DNA of 64,000 nt from an uncultured Pelagibacteraceae bacterium (GTDB taxonomy: Bacteria; Pseudomonadota; Alphaproteobacteria; Pelagibacterales; Pelagibacteraceae): the NCBI GenBank assembly GCA_902592715.1, contig CACJFS010000004.1, forward strand, positions 1-64,000, given 5' to 3'. The notes beneath the pieces are model-generated. The model did no database searches. It saw only the letters and a list, made by a program, of their open reading frames with translations, and had not been told where the DNA came from. Position 1 is the stretch's first letter, and the number at the start of each line of letters is the position of its first letter. Positions 1-12,450 of this stretch are shown here, one piece after another. A program made the position numbers and the translations under genes.

Positions 1-914
1 TACAACGATCTATCGCATCAAAAGGTTATTTTGAGACTGTAACCTGGTCATTTACAGACTCGAAAATAAATAATCTTTTTAGAGAAAATTTAAAAGAAAT
101 TAAAATAGTAAATCCAATAAGTTCAGATTTAGATGTTTTGCGAAATTCAATTTTTTCAAATTTGACTTTTTATTTAAAGAAAAATTTAGATAGAGGGTTT
201 AAAGATATTTCACTCTTTGAAATTGGCCCAATTTTTCAAGATAATCAGCCTGGAAATCAATTAACAGTAATAGGGGCAATAAAATCAGGAAAAGTATCAA
301 GGTTAAATTGGAATCAAAAAGAGAGACCAGTTGATGTCTTTGATGTAAAAAAAGATGCTATTCAGACACTAGTCGAAGCTGGATATGATAGGAAAAGTCT
401 CTTTATAAAAGATAAATCTCCTTCATATTACCACCCAGGCAAATCTGGCTCAGTGTATCTTGATAAGAATGATATTGAACCTGTTGCTTATTTTGGAGAC
501 ATACATCCAAATATTGTTAAAAAACTTGATATAAAAACTGAAGGACTATTAGGTTTTGAAATTTATCTAGATTATTTAAAAGACAATAAACTGAAACTTA
601 AAGACCAAAAACCAAATTTTGAATACTCTGACTATCAAAAATCCGAGAGAGACTTTGCATTTGTAGTTGATAAAAATTTTAAAGCACAGGATTTAATAGA
701 AATCATATCATCAATTGATCAAAATCTAATAAGGTCAATTAAAATCTTTGACATTTATGAAGGTGAAAATATACCAGACGGTAAAAAGTCAATAGCACTT
801 AACGTTACAATTCAATCATCTGAAAAAACACTAGAAGAGAGTGATCTTGAAAAAATTAATAAACTAATCATTTCAACTGTCGAAACTAAGTCTGGGGCAA
901 AAATAAGATCCTAA
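1..914 (+). CDS. pheT: phenylalanyl-tRNA synthetase beta subunit, C-terminal part (gene begins before the window)
   Basis: This is the C-terminal 303 residues of the beta subunit of the alpha2beta2 enzyme that charges tRNA-Phe. The reading frame is open from base 3, well upstream of the first possible internal start (TTG at 138), so the gene enters from the left and is not a short protein. The visible part holds the synthetase-like core (HPGKSG and FGDIHP stretches). The last ~95 residues form the anticodon-binding FDX-ACB domain, recognisable from SERDFAFVV, the KIFDIYEG strand and a terminal region ending in GAKIRS. The stop codon directly abuts the lepA start, so the two are probably co-transcribed. 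The cognate tRNA-Phe lies at 32283. Confidence 0.95.
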   Translation, partial: QRSIASKGYFETVTWSFTDSKINNLFRENLKEIKIVNPISSDLDVLRNSIFSNLTFYLKKNLDRGFKDISLFEIGPIFQDNQPGNQLTVIGAIKSGKVSRLNWNQKERPVDVFDVKKDAIQTLVEAGYDRKSLFIKDKSPSYYHPGKSGSVYLDKNDIEPVAYFGDIHPNIVKKLDIKTEGLLGFEIYLDYLKDNKLKLKDQKPNFEYSDYQKSERDFAFVVDKNFKAQDLIEIISSIDQNLIRSIKIFDIYEGENIPDGKKSIALNVTIQSSEKTLEESDLEKINKLIISTVETKSGAKIRS

Positions 915-2729
915 ATGTCTACAGAAATCGATAATATAAGAAATTTTGCAATCATTGCTCACATTGACCATGGAAAGTCAACTATTGCCGATAGAATCAT
1001 ACATAGATGTGGTGGTTTAACAGATAGAGAAATGAAAGCCCAAGTTCTTGACTCGATGGATATTGAAAGAGAGAGAGGCATAACAATCAAAGCTCAAACC
1101 GTAAAATTAAATTATAAATCTAAAGACGGAAAAAATTATATTCTTAACATCATAGATACTCCTGGCCATGTAGATTTTAGTTATGAAGTAAGTAGGTCTT
1201 TATATGCATGCGAAGGATCAATATTAATTGTTGATAGTACACAAGGTGTTGAAGCTCAAACTTTAGCTAATGTTTATCAGGCACTCGATATTAATCATGA
1301 AATAATTCCAGTTTTAAATAAAATTGATTTGCCAGCGTCTGATATAGATAGAACTAACAAACAAATTGAAGATGTAATAGGAATCGATACTGCCAATGCT
1401 GTCCCATGTTCAGGAAAGACTGGAGAAGGAATAGATGATATTTTAGAGCAAATAATTCAAACCCTCCCAGGCCCAAAAGGTGGAAAAGATGAGAAATTAA
1501 AGTGTTTATTAGTAGATAGTTGGTACGATACCTATTTAGGTGTTGTCATATTAGTGAGAGTTATTGATGGAAAAATTAAAAATAATATGAAAATTAAAAT
1601 GATGTCAACAAATCAGGAATACTTTGTTGAGAAGGTTGGGGTATTTACCCCAAAGGCAAAAGATATTGACGAACTTAATTCTGGAGAAATTGGATTTATT
1701 ACAACTGGAATAAAAGTATTATCAGAAACAAAAGTTGGGGATACTATTTGTGATGCTAGTCATCCCTTGTCTGAGTCATTACCTGGTTTTAAGCCAAGTA
1801 AACCAGTAGTTTTTTGTGGATTATTTCCTGTCGATAGTTCAGAGTATCAAAAGCTTAAAGATGGATTAGCTAAATTAAAATTAAATGATTCTAGTTTTTC
1901 TTTTGAGCCCGAGTCTTCCTCTGCTTTAGGACTAGGGTTTAGATGTGGATTTTTAGGTCTATTACATTTAGAAATTGTAACTGAGAGATTAGAGAGAGAA
2001 TTTGATATCAATTTATTAACTACAACGCCGGGGGTTGTTTATAAAATTCATATGAACAGTGGTGAAGTAAAAGATTTACAAAATCCATCGAGTTTACCCG
2101 ACCCAACTTTGATAAAATTAATTGAAGAGCCATGGATCAAAGCCACCATTATTACTCCAGATCAGTATCTGGGACCAATAATAAAAATATGCCAAGATAA
2201 AAGGGGTATTCAAACAAATTTAAGTTACTCAGGAAATAGAGCAGTTGTTAATTATGAATTACCATTAAATGAAGTAGTATTTGATTTCAATGATAGATTA
2301 AAATCAATGACTAGTGGGTATGCCAGTTTTGACTATGAAATTATAGGTCACAAAGAGGGAGACTTGGTCAAAATGAGTATTTTGGTAAATACTGAACCAG
2401 TGGATGCTTTAGCAATGATGATACATAAAGATTTTGCGCAAAAAACTGGCAGAGAAGTTTGTGAAAAATTAAAAGACTTAATTCCAAGGCATAATTTTAT
2501 GATACCAGTTCAGGCAGCAATTGGAGGTAAGATTATAGCCAGAGAGACAATTAAAGGTTTTAAAAAAGATGTATTAACAAAAATTCATGGTGGTGGAGCT
2601 GTAGATAGGAAAAGAAAATTACTCGAAAAACAAAAAAAAGGAAAAGCTAGAGCAAAACAATTTGGTAAAGTAGAAATTCCTCAAGAGGCTTTTATTGGTG
2701 TATTAAAAATAAATAAAGACTCTAAATAA
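915..2729 (+). CDS. lepA: elongation factor 4 (LepA), ribosome back-translocating GTPase
   Basis: LepA is a membrane-associated translational GTPase that acts on stalled or mis-translocated ribosomes. At 604 residues it has the family's usual length (about 600). The GTPase motifs are visible: AHIDHGKST (residues 15-23), the RERGITI switch I, DTPGHVDF and NKIDLP. They are followed by domain II, the EF-G-like domains III and V, and the LepA-specific C-terminal domain, whose basic tail ends near the [15 protein letters not shown] stretch. The ATG follows the pheT stop with no spacer. It is followed after 20 bases by the surface-sugar genes, where base composition drops sharply. Nothing in the sequence looks degraded. 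Confidence 0.97.
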   Translation: MSTEIDNIRNFAIIAHIDHGKSTIADRIIHRCGGLTDREMKAQVLDSMDIERERGITIKAQTVKLNYKSKDGKNYILNIIDTPGHVDFSYEVSRSLYACEGSILIVDSTQGVEAQTLANVYQALDINHEIIPVLNKIDLPASDIDRTNKQIEDVIGIDTANAVPCSGKTGEGIDDILEQIIQTLPGPKGGKDEKLKCLLVDSWYDTYLGVVILVRVIDGKIKNNMKIKMMSTNQEYFVEKVGVFTPKAKDIDELNSGEIGFITTGIKVLSETKVGDTICDASHPLSESLPGFKPSKPVVFCGLFPVDSSEYQKLKDGLAKLKLNDSSFSFEPESSSALGLGFRCGFLGLLHLEIVTERLEREFDINLLTTTPGVVYKIHMNSGEVKDLQNPSSLPDPTLIKLIEEPWIKATIITPDQYLGPIIKICQDKRGIQTNLSYSGNRAVVNYELPLNEVVFDFNDRLKSMTSGYASFDYEIIGHKEGDLVKMSILVNTEPVDALAMMIHKDFAQKTGREVCEKLKDLIPRHNFMIPVQAAIGGKIIARETIKGFKKDVLTKIHGGGAVDRKRKLLEKQKKGKARAKQFGKVEIPQEAFIGVLKINKDSK

Positions 2730-2749
2730 ATTATAAAGTTAATAAATAA

Positions 2750-3985
2750 ATGAGTAAAATTATATTGGTAGAATGTGAATTAAAAGGCGGAAAAGGTCAT
2801 CATTATGATCATCTTGTTGAAAATTCATTTCATTATAAAAATAGTGGAGAAATATTTTGGGTTTTAAATAAAGATTTTAAAAAAGATAACTTGTATATAC
2901 CTGAGCATGTTAAAGTTCATAATATAATAGATTCAGGTGATAGAAAATTACTTATTCAAAACCCAAAAAATATCTTAAAGATTCTTTATTTATCTTTTAA
3001 AAACTTTATCTTTAGTTATTTTTTTCTTATTTCTAATTTAAAATTAAATAAAAGTTTCTTAAAATATATTATTAAAAACTACTTCACGTTTCCTAAATAT
3101 TTTAGTTCTTTTTGCAAAATATTTAGGAAACTAGATTTAAAGAAAGATGATAAAATAATTTTTCAAACTTCTAGAATTAATGAAATTGAATTAGCCCATA
3201 TTTTACTATTATTAAATTTAGGTGTTGAAATACATTTAAGAATAATTCAACTTCATAGAAAAAAAAAACTTTCTAAAGTTAACAAATTATTCAAGAATTT
3301 TCTTGAAAATGATGACCTATTTCGCAAAGTTTATGTATATACTGAAACTGATTATCAAAAAGATGAAATTAAAAAGCTTACCAATATCGATATTGAATTA
3401 TTTTATAATAATTTAACTTTTTCAGAAAAAGATTTAAACAAAACTAAATATACAATTGGAATATTAGGTGAGTCCAGGTTTGATAAAGGATTTTACAAAA
3501 TTCCAGAATTAATAAAGAATTTAAATTCTAAAATATTAAATAAAATAAATTTTATAATACAAATTAATAATTGCCCAGATAGTTTGTCTTATGTTAAAAG
3601 TGAAATTAATGAATTATCAACCCAATATAATAATATTAAAATTATAAATGGTTATATAAATTTTTTTGAATATAGAGAACTTTTAAAAAAAATTGATATA
3701 ATCCCTTTATTACATGAATTAGATCAATTAAAGTATTGTGGATCAGGGATAGTTTTTTCTTCAATGGTAAATGAAATTCCAATGATAATACCAAAAGGAG
3801 CAATATATGTTAAAAAATTCTATGCATATCAATCATTTATAGAGGCAGAAAGTATAAATGACTATAGCTCAAGTGTAATTGAAATAGTTGATAATTATAA
3901 GAAATTCATTGAGGAGACAAAAAAACAATCTGCATTTTATAAAAAAAAATTATTAAATGATCCATTAAATAACAGAATAATGTAA
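2750..3985 (+). CDS. putative GT-B-fold glycosyltransferase, surface polysaccharide
   Basis: This 411-residue protein has no motif that I can assign to a precise family. A GT-B fold is suggested by a two-domain layout: an N-terminal half starting with a beta strand and Gly-rich turn (ILVECELKGGKGHH), and a C-terminal half opening with ILGESRFDKGF, which resembles the donor-binding domain of group-1 transferases. A later stretch (CGSGIVFSSM, then EIPMIIPKG) resembles the region that holds the nucleotide-sugar. No signal peptide is seen. Composition is extreme: 3001-3060 contains only 7 G/C in 60 bases, against 20 in 60 for 1201-1260 in lepA. The neighbours (GT2, two sugar SDRs) support a polysaccharide role. 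The substrate is unknown. Confidence 0.5.
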   Translation: MSKIILVECELKGGKGHHYDHLVENSFHYKNSGEIFWVLNKDFKKDNLYIPEHVKVHNIIDSGDRKLLIQNPKNILKILYLSFKNFIFSYFFLISNLKLNKSFLKYIIKNYFTFPKYFSSFCKIFRKLDLKKDDKIIFQTSRINEIELAHILLLLNLGVEIHLRIIQLHRKKKLSKVNKLFKNFLENDDLFRKVYVYTETDYQKDEIKKLTNIDIELFYNNLTFSEKDLNKTKYTIGILGESRFDKGFYKIPELIKNLNSKILNKINFIIQINNCPDSLSYVKSEINELSTQYNNIKIINGYINFFEYRELLKKIDIIPLLHELDQLKYCGSGIVFSSMVNEIPMIIPKGAIYVKKFYAYQSFIEAESINDYSSSVIEIVDNYKKFIEETKKQSAFYKKKLLNDPLNNRIM

Positions 3986-4062
3986 TTGAATTAATGTTTA
4001 TGAAAATAAATTAAATAATGACAATTTTATATTATTTAAATAAAATTTAAAATTATTAGAAA

Positions 4063-4992
4063 ATGATGACACAAATAAATAATGATTGCACAGTAGTAAT
4101 TACAACTTTTTTTTCTGGCGACAAACTTGAATCTTGTATTACTAATATCCCCAAATTTTTTAAAATACTAATAATCGATAATGGGGGTGAACGAGAGAAT
4201 AAAATTTACTACGAGGAAAAATTTTCTAATCTTACTTACTATGTTTCAGATACAAATCTTGGTGTTCCACAATCATATAGCCTTGCAAATAAACTTGTTA
4301 AAACAAAATATATGTTCAATACCCAACCAGATGTAATAATTAAAAAAAATTGTATAGAGAATTTATTAAATAAAGCTAAGTCATATCCTAATTTTGCAAT
4401 TTTAAGTCCAACTATATTTCATAATAAAAATTATATACAAGAGGGAGATTATAAAATTCTAAAAATTTATAAAAATAAGTTTAAGGAAACAGATAAACCT
4501 ATATTCAATAAAGCTTATGAAAACCCACCAAACGGTGATATTTCTGTAGATAGTGTTACAGGCACAGCAATGCTAATTGATAGAGAAAAGCTAAAATTAA
4601 TCAATGATTGGGATACAAATATATTTAACTATTTCGAAGATATGGATTTATGTTTGCGTTTCAGACTCAAGGGTTTTGAAATAATTAAAATAAGAGACTC
4701 CGAGGTAGATCATGACGCATTTGCGTCACATAATAAAAACTTTATAAAAGAAATGGATTTTTCAAGAAATTGGCATTATTCCTGGTCAAGATTTTACTTT
4801 TTAAGAAAACATACAAATATTTTTAATGCATATAGTTTTGGAATTTTATTATTAATAAAATCTTTTTTTAAATCGATTTTTTATATTTTCTTCAAGAAAT
4901 CTAAGTCAGTTACACACTTTGCTAAGGCGTATGGTATTTTTTATGCTATTTTAAATTTAAAGCCCACTTATAGGCCAAAAATTAAATTATGA
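4063..4992 (+). CDS. family 2 glycosyltransferase (rhamnosyltransferase-like)
   Basis: GT-A type transferase of 309 residues. The N-terminus has the family 2 pattern TVVITTFFSGDKLESC followed by LIIDNGG. An acidic TQPDV stretch lies where the metal-binding DXD is expected. DSVTGTAMLIDR and FEDMDLCLRFRLKGF match the acceptor/catalytic region of rhamnosyltransferase-like GT2 enzymes, with the EDxDL acidic motif. A hydrophobic segment near the C-terminus suggests membrane association. Two adjacent ATG codons (4063 and 4066) could start translation. A 77-base AT-rich spacer without an ORF precedes it. Its stop overlaps the next start by ATGA, implying translational coupling with the sugar epimerase. 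The sugar and acceptor cannot be told from sequence. Confidence 0.8.
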   Translation: MMTQINNDCTVVITTFFSGDKLESCITNIPKFFKILIIDNGGERENKIYYEEKFSNLTYYVSDTNLGVPQSYSLANKLVKTKYMFNTQPDVIIKKNCIENLLNKAKSYPNFAILSPTIFHNKNYIQEGDYKILKIYKNKFKETDKPIFNKAYENPPNGDISVDSVTGTAMLIDREKLKLINDWDTNIFNYFEDMDLCLRFRLKGFEIIKIRDSEVDHDAFASHNKNFIKEMDFSRNWHYSWSRFYFLRKHTNIFNAYSFGILLLIKSFFKSIFYIFFKKSKSVTHFAKAYGIFYAILNLKPTYRPKIKL

Positions 4993-6011
4993 AAATAATT
5001 GTTACTGGAGGTTGTGGATTTGTTGGCAGCTCTTTATGCCTTTTCTTAAAAAAAAATATTAAAAAATCACAAATTTTAAGTATAGATAATTTAAGTAAAA
5101 GTTATTCTAAATATAATCAAAAAATCTTACTAAAAAATAAAATATTGAATAAAAACATTAATTTAGGAGAATTTAATTCTCTAGAAAAAATTAAATTTAA
5201 AGCAGACTTTATAATTGATTGCTCAGCTGAACCAGCTGTAGAAATTTCAAAAAAAAAAATTATAAAAGTAATTGAAAGTAATTTTCTTAGTACTTTAAAT
5301 ATTCTAGAAAAATCAAAAGAAGATAATTCAAAAATAATATTTGTATCTAGTAGTAGGGTATATCCAATAAAAAAATCATATGAGAAATTCAAAAATTTTA
5401 AAAAATATAAAAAACATTTTCCATATTCTGAGAAAGGTGACCTCTCAGACCAAAAATCAATTTATGGATTTACTAAATACGCATCGGAAAAATTAATAGA
5501 AGAATATAATTTATCAAACAATATAAAGTATATAATTAATCGCTGTGGTTTAATTTCTGGACCAGGTCAGTATGGGAAAGTAGAACAAGGCTTGGTAAGC
5601 TTATGGATGTGGAGACATCTAAATAAAATAAATGTAACTTACTTGGGTCATGGTGGAAAAGGCGAACAATTAAGGGACGTATTATTCATTGAGGATTTTT
5701 GTAAACTTGTCTTACAGCAAGTGAAATCTTTTAAATTATTTGAAAATAAACTCTTTTGCGTTGGTGGGGGTAAAATGAACGTTATAAACCTTAAAGAATT
5801 AACTCAAATTTGTAAAAAAATTACAAGAAATAAAGTTAAAATACTTAGAAAATCTAAAACTTCAATTTATGATATTCCTTATTATGTTACCTCTATATCA
5901 AAAATAAAAAAATTATGTGGATGGGAACCAAAAGTAGATTTAGATAAAGGTCTTAAACAAATTTATAATTGGATGATTCTAAATAGAGAAAAAATAAAGG
6001 ATTTTTTTTAA
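4989..6011 (+). CDS. NAD-dependent sugar epimerase/dehydratase (extended SDR)
   Basis: Extended short-chain dehydrogenase/reductase of 340 residues acting on a nucleotide-activated sugar. The Rossmann motif GGCGFVGSS is at residues 7-15. The catalytic Tyr-Lys pair is in IYGFTKYASEK (Y159, K163), preceded by a VSSSRVY strand supplying the Ser. A late RDVLFIEDF stretch is typical of the C-terminal substrate domain. It overlaps the GT2 gene by ATGA and the following SDR by one base, so the three form one tightly coupled unit. It resembles CDP-paratose/tyvelose epimerase-like enzymes, but other UDP- or GDP-sugar epimerases cannot be excluded. Confidence 0.8.
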   Translation: MKIIVTGGCGFVGSSLCLFLKKNIKKSQILSIDNLSKSYSKYNQKILLKNKILNKNINLGEFNSLEKIKFKADFIIDCSAEPAVEISKKKIIKVIESNFLSTLNILEKSKEDNSKIIFVSSSRVYPIKKSYEKFKNFKKYKKHFPYSEKGDLSDQKSIYGFTKYASEKLIEEYNLSNNIKYIINRCGLISGPGQYGKVEQGLVSLWMWRHLNKINVTYLGHGGKGEQLRDVLFIEDFCKLVLQQVKSFKLFENKLFCVGGGKMNVINLKELTQICKKITRNKVKILRKSKTSIYDIPYYVTSISKIKKLCGWEPKVDLDKGLKQIYNWMILNREKIKDFF

Positions 6012-7054
6012 TGAAATATGTTTTAATTACAGGATCCTCAGGATTGGTAGGATCTGAGTCGTCAATTTTTTTTCATAATAAAAATTTTAAAGTTTTGGGA
6101 ATTGACAACGATAAAAGGTCATACTTTTTTGGCAAAGAAGCAAGCACAAAAAAAATGTCAGATATGTTGAAAAAAAAATTATCAAATTTTAAACATTTTA
6201 ATATTGATATCAGAAGTAAAAAAAATTTAGAAAAAGTTTTTAAAAAATATAATAAAAAAATTAGTTGTATAATACATGCTGCTGCACAACCTTCGCATGA
6301 TTGGGCGGTAAAAGAACCACTAACTGATTTTACTATAAATGCTAATGGTACCTTAAATTTACTAAATCTTACAAAAAAATATTGCTCAAACAGTGTTTTT
6401 ATTTACGTTTCTACCAATAAAGTTTACGGAGACTTACCAAATTTTTTACCTTTGAGTGAAAAAAAGACAAGATTTGAGATTAAGCCCAAACATAAATTTA
6501 AAAATGGCATTGATGAAACTATGTCCATTGATAATTCAATACATAGTTTATTTGGAGTTTCAAAGTTATCAGCAGATTTAATGGTTCAAGAGTATGGTAA
6601 AAATCTTAATTTAAAAACAGGTATATTTAGACTTGGATGCATAACTGGCGAGAACCATGCTGGTGCTGAGCTTCATGGTTTTCTAAATTATCTTTTCAAG
6701 GCTACAAAATATAATAAGAAGTATAAAATTTTTGGTTACAAGGGAAAACAGGTAAGAGATAATATACATGCTATAGACTTAGTAAATTGCTTTTGGAATT
6801 TTTATTTAAAGCCAAGATATGGCGAAGTTTATAATATTGGCGGAGGTCGTCAAAATTCATGCTCTATGATTGAGGCTATCGAATTAATAGAAAAAAAAAC
6901 AAAAAAAAAATTAAATTTCAAATATCAAAACCAAAATAGAACTGGTGACCATATTTGGTATATAACAAATAACAAGAAATTTAAAAAACATTTTCCAAAA
7001 TGGAAAATTAAATATTCTTTAGAAAATATTATTGAAAAAATGAATAGCAACTAA
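6011..7054 (+). CDS. NAD-dependent epimerase/dehydratase, CDP-paratose 2-epimerase-like
   Basis: A second extended SDR, 347 residues, paired with the preceding one. The nucleotide-binding motif GSSGLVGSE is at the N-terminus, [11 protein letters not shown] near residue 90, and [10 protein letters not shown] in the C-terminal half, all reminiscent of CDP-paratose 2-epimerase-like proteins. In the catalytic YxxxK position the sequence reads LFGVSK (F171, K175), so Tyr is replaced by Phe. I believe some paratose-epimerase-like proteins share this, but cannot check it. It overlaps the previous gene by one base and ends seven bases before tRNA-Ser. A role in making a deoxysugar for a surface glycan is inferred from the neighbours. 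Confidence 0.75.
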   Translation: MKYVLITGSSGLVGSESSIFFHNKNFKVLGIDNDKRSYFFGKEASTKKMSDMLKKKLSNFKHFNIDIRSKKNLEKVFKKYNKKISCIIHAAAQPSHDWAVKEPLTDFTINANGTLNLLNLTKKYCSNSVFIYVSTNKVYGDLPNFLPLSEKKTRFEIKPKHKFKNGIDETMSIDNSIHSLFGVSKLSADLMVQEYGKNLNLKTGIFRLGCITGENHAGAELHGFLNYLFKATKYNKKYKIFGYKGKQVRDNIHAIDLVNCFWNFYLKPRYGEVYNIGGGRQNSCSMIEAIELIEKKTKKKLNFKYQNQNRTGDHIWYITNNKKFKKHFPKWKIKYSLENIIEKMNSN

Positions 7055-7060
7055 CTGAAT

Positions 7061-7150
7061 GGAGAGGTGGCCGAGTGGTTGAAGGCGCACGCTTGGAAAG
7101 CGTGTATAGGGGAAACTCTATCATGGGTTCGAATCCCATTCTCTCCGCCA
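7061..7150 (+). tRNA. tRNA-Ser (anticodon GGA)
   Basis: Class II tRNA of 90 bases. The acceptor stem GGAGAGG pairs with the 3' CCTCTCC-type arm (read as TTCTCTCC before GCCA). The anticodon stem CACGC/GCGTG encloses TTGGAAA, giving anticodon GGA. A long variable arm and the T-loop GTTCGAATC are present. CCA is encoded at 7148-7150. It follows the sugar SDR by six bases, so it is either read through from that operon or uses a promoter inside it. No duplicated 3' end that would mark an integrated island was found near 2730-2749. Confidence 0.97.
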
Positions 7151-7315
7151 TAAATTTTCAACTAAAAATGGCTTTTATTCAAAAAATTCTAATAATAGAA
7201 AATTTTTTTTAAAAATCTGATATTATCGTTGATGTTGCTTACTAATTTAAGCTTAAAGTTATAAGAGATTTTATTAAAAATTTCAAAAATGGTATAAAAG
7301 ACTAATTCCTTATAA

Positions 7316-9379
<2,064 letters not shown>

Positions 9380-9382
9380 TTA

Positions 9383-10660
9383 ATGGAGTTAAGTAGCAAT
9401 TCCAAATCATCGCACTTAAATAAAATTACATATGTCAATTTACGGTGGATAGGTGTAATAGGTCAATTTATTACTATAAATGCTGTTGCATTCTTATTTA
9501 AATTTGAATTCAATTTTTTACTAGCAAATATTATAGTTTTCCTAGGTGCTTTAAGTAACATTTTCCTATTTTACTTTTTTAAAAAAAATCAGCTTCAAGA
9601 AAAAGTATCTTTAATCTTTCTTACCCTTGATATTATACAATTGAGTTTTTTGCTTTATTTAACAGGTGGTACCATAAATCCATTCTCAATATTCCTAATA
9701 ATACCAAGTATATTTGCCTCAAATAGCTTAAGTATTAAAACAAACATTTTACTAATAATTTTGACAATATCTTCTATTATTCTTCTTACTTTCTATCATC
9801 AAGAATTACCCTCACCATTAAATGAATATATTTTTAGTAATTACTATTATTATTCAGTACCTTTAGCCTTAATTATTGCACTTATTTTCCTAAGTTTTTT
9901 TGCTTTAACGTTTGGAAATGAGTCAAAAGTCAGAAAAGATGCATTAGATAAAATTCAAGAAGTTATTTCTAAGGAGAATGAATTAGTTTCATTGGGTGGA
10001 CAAGCTGCAGCGGCTGCCCATTCTTTAGGTACACCGCTTTCTACAATTAAAATTATTTCTCAAGATTTGTATGACAATTTTAAAAATAATAAAGAATTAA
10101 AAAAAGATGTTGAATTACTTTTAAGCCAAGTTGATAGATGCAATGTAATATTAAAAAAATTGTCTTTAAATCCTGTAGTTGAAGATGACTTTATAGACAA
10201 GGATATCACTCTGCATAATTATGTGAAAGAAATTGTGAATTCTTTTGAGGAAATATCAGATAAAAATTTTATCATAAATACTGAGCAGAATTATAATTCA
10301 TTCGAAATTTCAAAATTAATTGAAGTTGTTTATGGCATAAGAAATTTTATTGGAAATGCAAATAAGTTTGCAAAAAAAAATATTTACATTTCAATAACGA
10401 GTGACAGCGAAAATTCTTCGATATCTATCGAAGATGATGGTTCAGGATTTCCTAAAGACATATTAACCAAAATTGGAGATCCATATATAAAATCATTGCA
10501 ATCTAAAAATAAATCAAGAGCAGGATTGGGTTTGGGAATATTTATAGGTAAAACTTTGTTAGAAAAAAATAAGGCAAAACTCTTAATTAGGAATTCAGAG
10601 ACCAGAGGTGGTGCTGAAATTAAAATAGAGTGGTCTAATAAAGATTTAATTAGTATTTAG
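9383..10660 (+). CDS. regB: RegB/PrrB/ActS-type redox-sensing histidine kinase
   Basis: Membrane sensor kinase of 425 residues. About six hydrophobic segments fill residues 20-185. GGTINPF near residues 94-100 corresponds to the quinone-sensing GGxxNPF motif of RegB. The dimerisation/phosphoacceptor helix has H213 in [15 protein letters not shown]253 (DRCNVIL) matches the position of the redox cysteine of RegB. The ATPase domain has the N box (NANKFA), G1 (EDDGSGFP) and G2 (GLGLGIF). RegB proteins control respiration and carbon metabolism in response to the quinone pool. The start is four bases after gyrB. The usual partner regA/senC is not adjacent. Its end overlaps the convergent cobT by four bases. 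Confidence 0.85.
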   Translation: MELSSNSKSSHLNKITYVNLRWIGVIGQFITINAVAFLFKFEFNFLLANIIVFLGALSNIFLFYFFKKNQLQEKVSLIFLTLDIIQLSFLLYLTGGTINPFSIFLIIPSIFASNSLSIKTNILLIILTISSIILLTFYHQELPSPLNEYIFSNYYYYSVPLALIIALIFLSFFALTFGNESKVRKDALDKIQEVISKENELVSLGGQAAAAAHSLGTPLSTIKIISQDLYDNFKNNKELKKDVELLLSQVDRCNVILKKLSLNPVVEDDFIDKDITLHNYVKEIVNSFEEISDKNFIINTEQNYNSFEISKLIEVVYGIRNFIGNANKFAKKNIYISITSDSENSSISIEDDGSGFPKDILTKIGDPYIKSLQSKNKSRAGLGLGIFIGKTLLEKNKAKLLIRNSETRGGAEIKIEWSNKDLISI

Positions 10661-12450
10661 TGAAGCTTTTTATTTTCAAATAGTCCACTCAATTGATCTA
10701 TCATAACATCGCCAAGTTCTTGCACATCAGAAATTTTAATAGCTTTTTTATAATATCGGGATACATCATGACCAATTCCTATAGCTAATATTTCTACTTC
10801 ACTTTTATTCTCAATAAATTTTACAATTTTTTTTAAATTTTTCTCTAAAAAATCTCCTGAATTTACTGACAATGTTGAGTCGTCGACTGGCGCACCATCT
10901 GAAATAACCATAAGGATCTTTCTTTCCTCTTTTCTTTTTTTTAATCTATTAAATGCCCAAGTAATTGCTTCGCCATCTATATTTTCTTTTAATAAACCCT
11001 CTTTTAGCATCAATCCCAAATTTTTTTTTGATTGTCTCCAATGAGAATCAGCACCTTTGTAAATTATGTGTCTTAAATCATTAAGTCTTCCAGGATTTTT
11101 CTTTTTACCCAATCTATTCCATTCCTGGCGACTTTTACCACCTTTCCAATTTTTCGTTGTAAAACCTAGTATTTCAACTTTAACCGAACATCTTTCTAAG
11201 GTTCTGGATAAAATATCAGCACATATTGCAGCTATTGTTATTGGTCTTCCTCTCATTGATCCAGAATTATCAATTAAAAGAGTTACAATTGTATCTTTAA
11301 AGTCTAAATCTTTTTCTTTTTTAAACGATAATGAATTATATGGATCAATGATAATTCGAGGTAATTTTGAACTATCTAACAATCCTTCTTCTAGATCAAA
11401 TTCCCATGATCGATTTTGTTTTGCCATTAATTGTCTTTGCAATTTATTTGCCAACTTTGTAATTAAATCTTGAAAACTTGTAAGCTGTTGGTCTAAATTT
11501 TTTCTGAGTTTTTGAATTTCCTCAGCTGTATCTAAACTTTCTGCTTTCGAAACTTCATCAAATTCAGTAGTAAATATTTTATATTCTTTATCGCTTATAC
11601 TTAAATTTTTTTTTTGTATAATATTTTCTGACTCTGTATCTTCATTATTTTCACTACCAAGTTGATCTTCAAGTCTAAACTCATTTACATCATCTTCGCT
11701 ATCCATTCCCTGACTTATATTTTCATCTTCACTTGTTTTGCTAGAGTCATTATTATCTTTGTCTTCATTGTCATTAGAATTATTATGATCTTGCGTATCA
11801 TCATTTTCTTCATTTTCTTTTTCAGTTGTGTCATCATTTTCAAATATATCCATACTTTCTAAAATTTCAGAAAATTTAGCATTATACACTTCTTGATTTT
11901 CTAGATTTTGTTTTAAAAATTCAAAATGTTTATCTATTGACTTGTTAAAATCTTTTTCCCAAAATTTAAGAATTTCTTTATTTTCTGGGTATAATTCGAC
12001 ATCAAAAAACTTGTTTGTCATATAAATTTCAAAAGCGTCTATAATATTTGTATCTTCCTTTTTTGTTATTTTTTCTTGTTTCAAATATTGAAGTCTATTT
12101 TTATAATTGTCTTTGAAATTTTTGGAAATTCCTTTTAGCATCTCTGAACCAAGCAGTTCATATCTTACCTTTTCTGCTAGCTGGTATAGTGTTCTGCAAG
12201 AGGGATTTTGTGGATTGTTTTTATCTAATAATTTTCTGTTTGAAAATCTTCTTTTTAACGCCTCAGAGTCTGTTTCAGCCCTTAGTTTTTTAAATTGATT
12301 TTTATCATTAATATTTTCAATTTCTCCAATATCATAAACTTTTTCGTCATTTTTTTTATTTTTAACAGCTTTATAGTCATCTGAAATTACTTTGTAAGTT
12401 GATTGAAGGGCTTGTTTAAATTTTTCTTTAATACTATCTTCTTTGTTCAT
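10657..12450 (-). CDS. cobT: cobaltochelatase CobT-like VWA protein
   Basis: CobT is the VWA partner of the AAA+ protein CobS; with CobN they insert cobalt into hydrogenobyrinate diamide in aerobic B12 synthesis. The N-terminal ~200 residues are helical. An Asp/Glu/Asn-rich linker of ~80 residues follows (around 11640-11860). The C-terminal VWA domain has the MIDAS motif DNSGS (D394) and [10 protein letters not shown] chose the ATG at 12450, giving 597 residues, because it overlaps the cobS stop as TGATG and the next residues match family N-termini. An ATG at 12498 would add 16 residues inside cobS. No cobN or other cob gene is in the window, so the substrate is uncertain. Confidence 0.88.
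   Translation of the reverse strand: MNKEDSIKEKFKQALQSTYKVISDDYKAVKNKKNDEKVYDIGEIENINDKNQFKKLRAETDSEALKRRFSNRKLLDKNNPQNPSCRTLYQLAEKVRYELLGSEMLKGISKNFKDNYKNRLQYLKQEKITKKEDTNIIDAFEIYMTNKFFDVELYPENKEILKFWEKDFNKSIDKHFEFLKQNLENQEVYNAKFSEILESMDIFENDDTTEKENEENDDTQDHNNSNDNEDKDNNDSSKTSEDENISQGMDSEDDVNEFRLEDQLGSENNEDTESENIIQKKNLSISDKEYKIFTTEFDEVSKAESLDTAEEIQKLRKNLDQQLTSFQDLITKLANKLQRQLMAKQNRSWEFDLEEGLLDSSKLPRIIIDPYNSLSFKKEKDLDFKDTIVTLLIDNSGSMRGRPITIAAICADILSRTLERCSVKVEILGFTTKNWKGGKSRQEWNRLGKKKNPGRLNDLRHIIYKGADSHWRQSKKNLGLMLKEGLLKENIDGEAITWAFNRLKKRKEERKILMVISDGAPVDDSTLSVNSGDFLEKNLKKIVKFIENKSEVEILAIGIGHDVSRYYKKAIKISDVQELGDVMIDQLSGLFENKKLH

Noticed and set aside
7061-7150. tRNA-Ser as an integration site for the polysaccharide cassette
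   Set aside because: No direct repeat of the tRNA 3' end and no integrase gene nearby.
7160-7220. Possible terminator after tRNA-Ser
   Set aside because: The candidate stem (TTCTA/TAGAA) is only five AT-rich pairs with a mismatch; too weak to annotate.
11066-11473. 135-codon open frame on the + strand inside cobT
   Set aside because: It is antisense to a well-supported CobT domain and has no protein-like motif; long chance frames opposite real genes are common at this composition.
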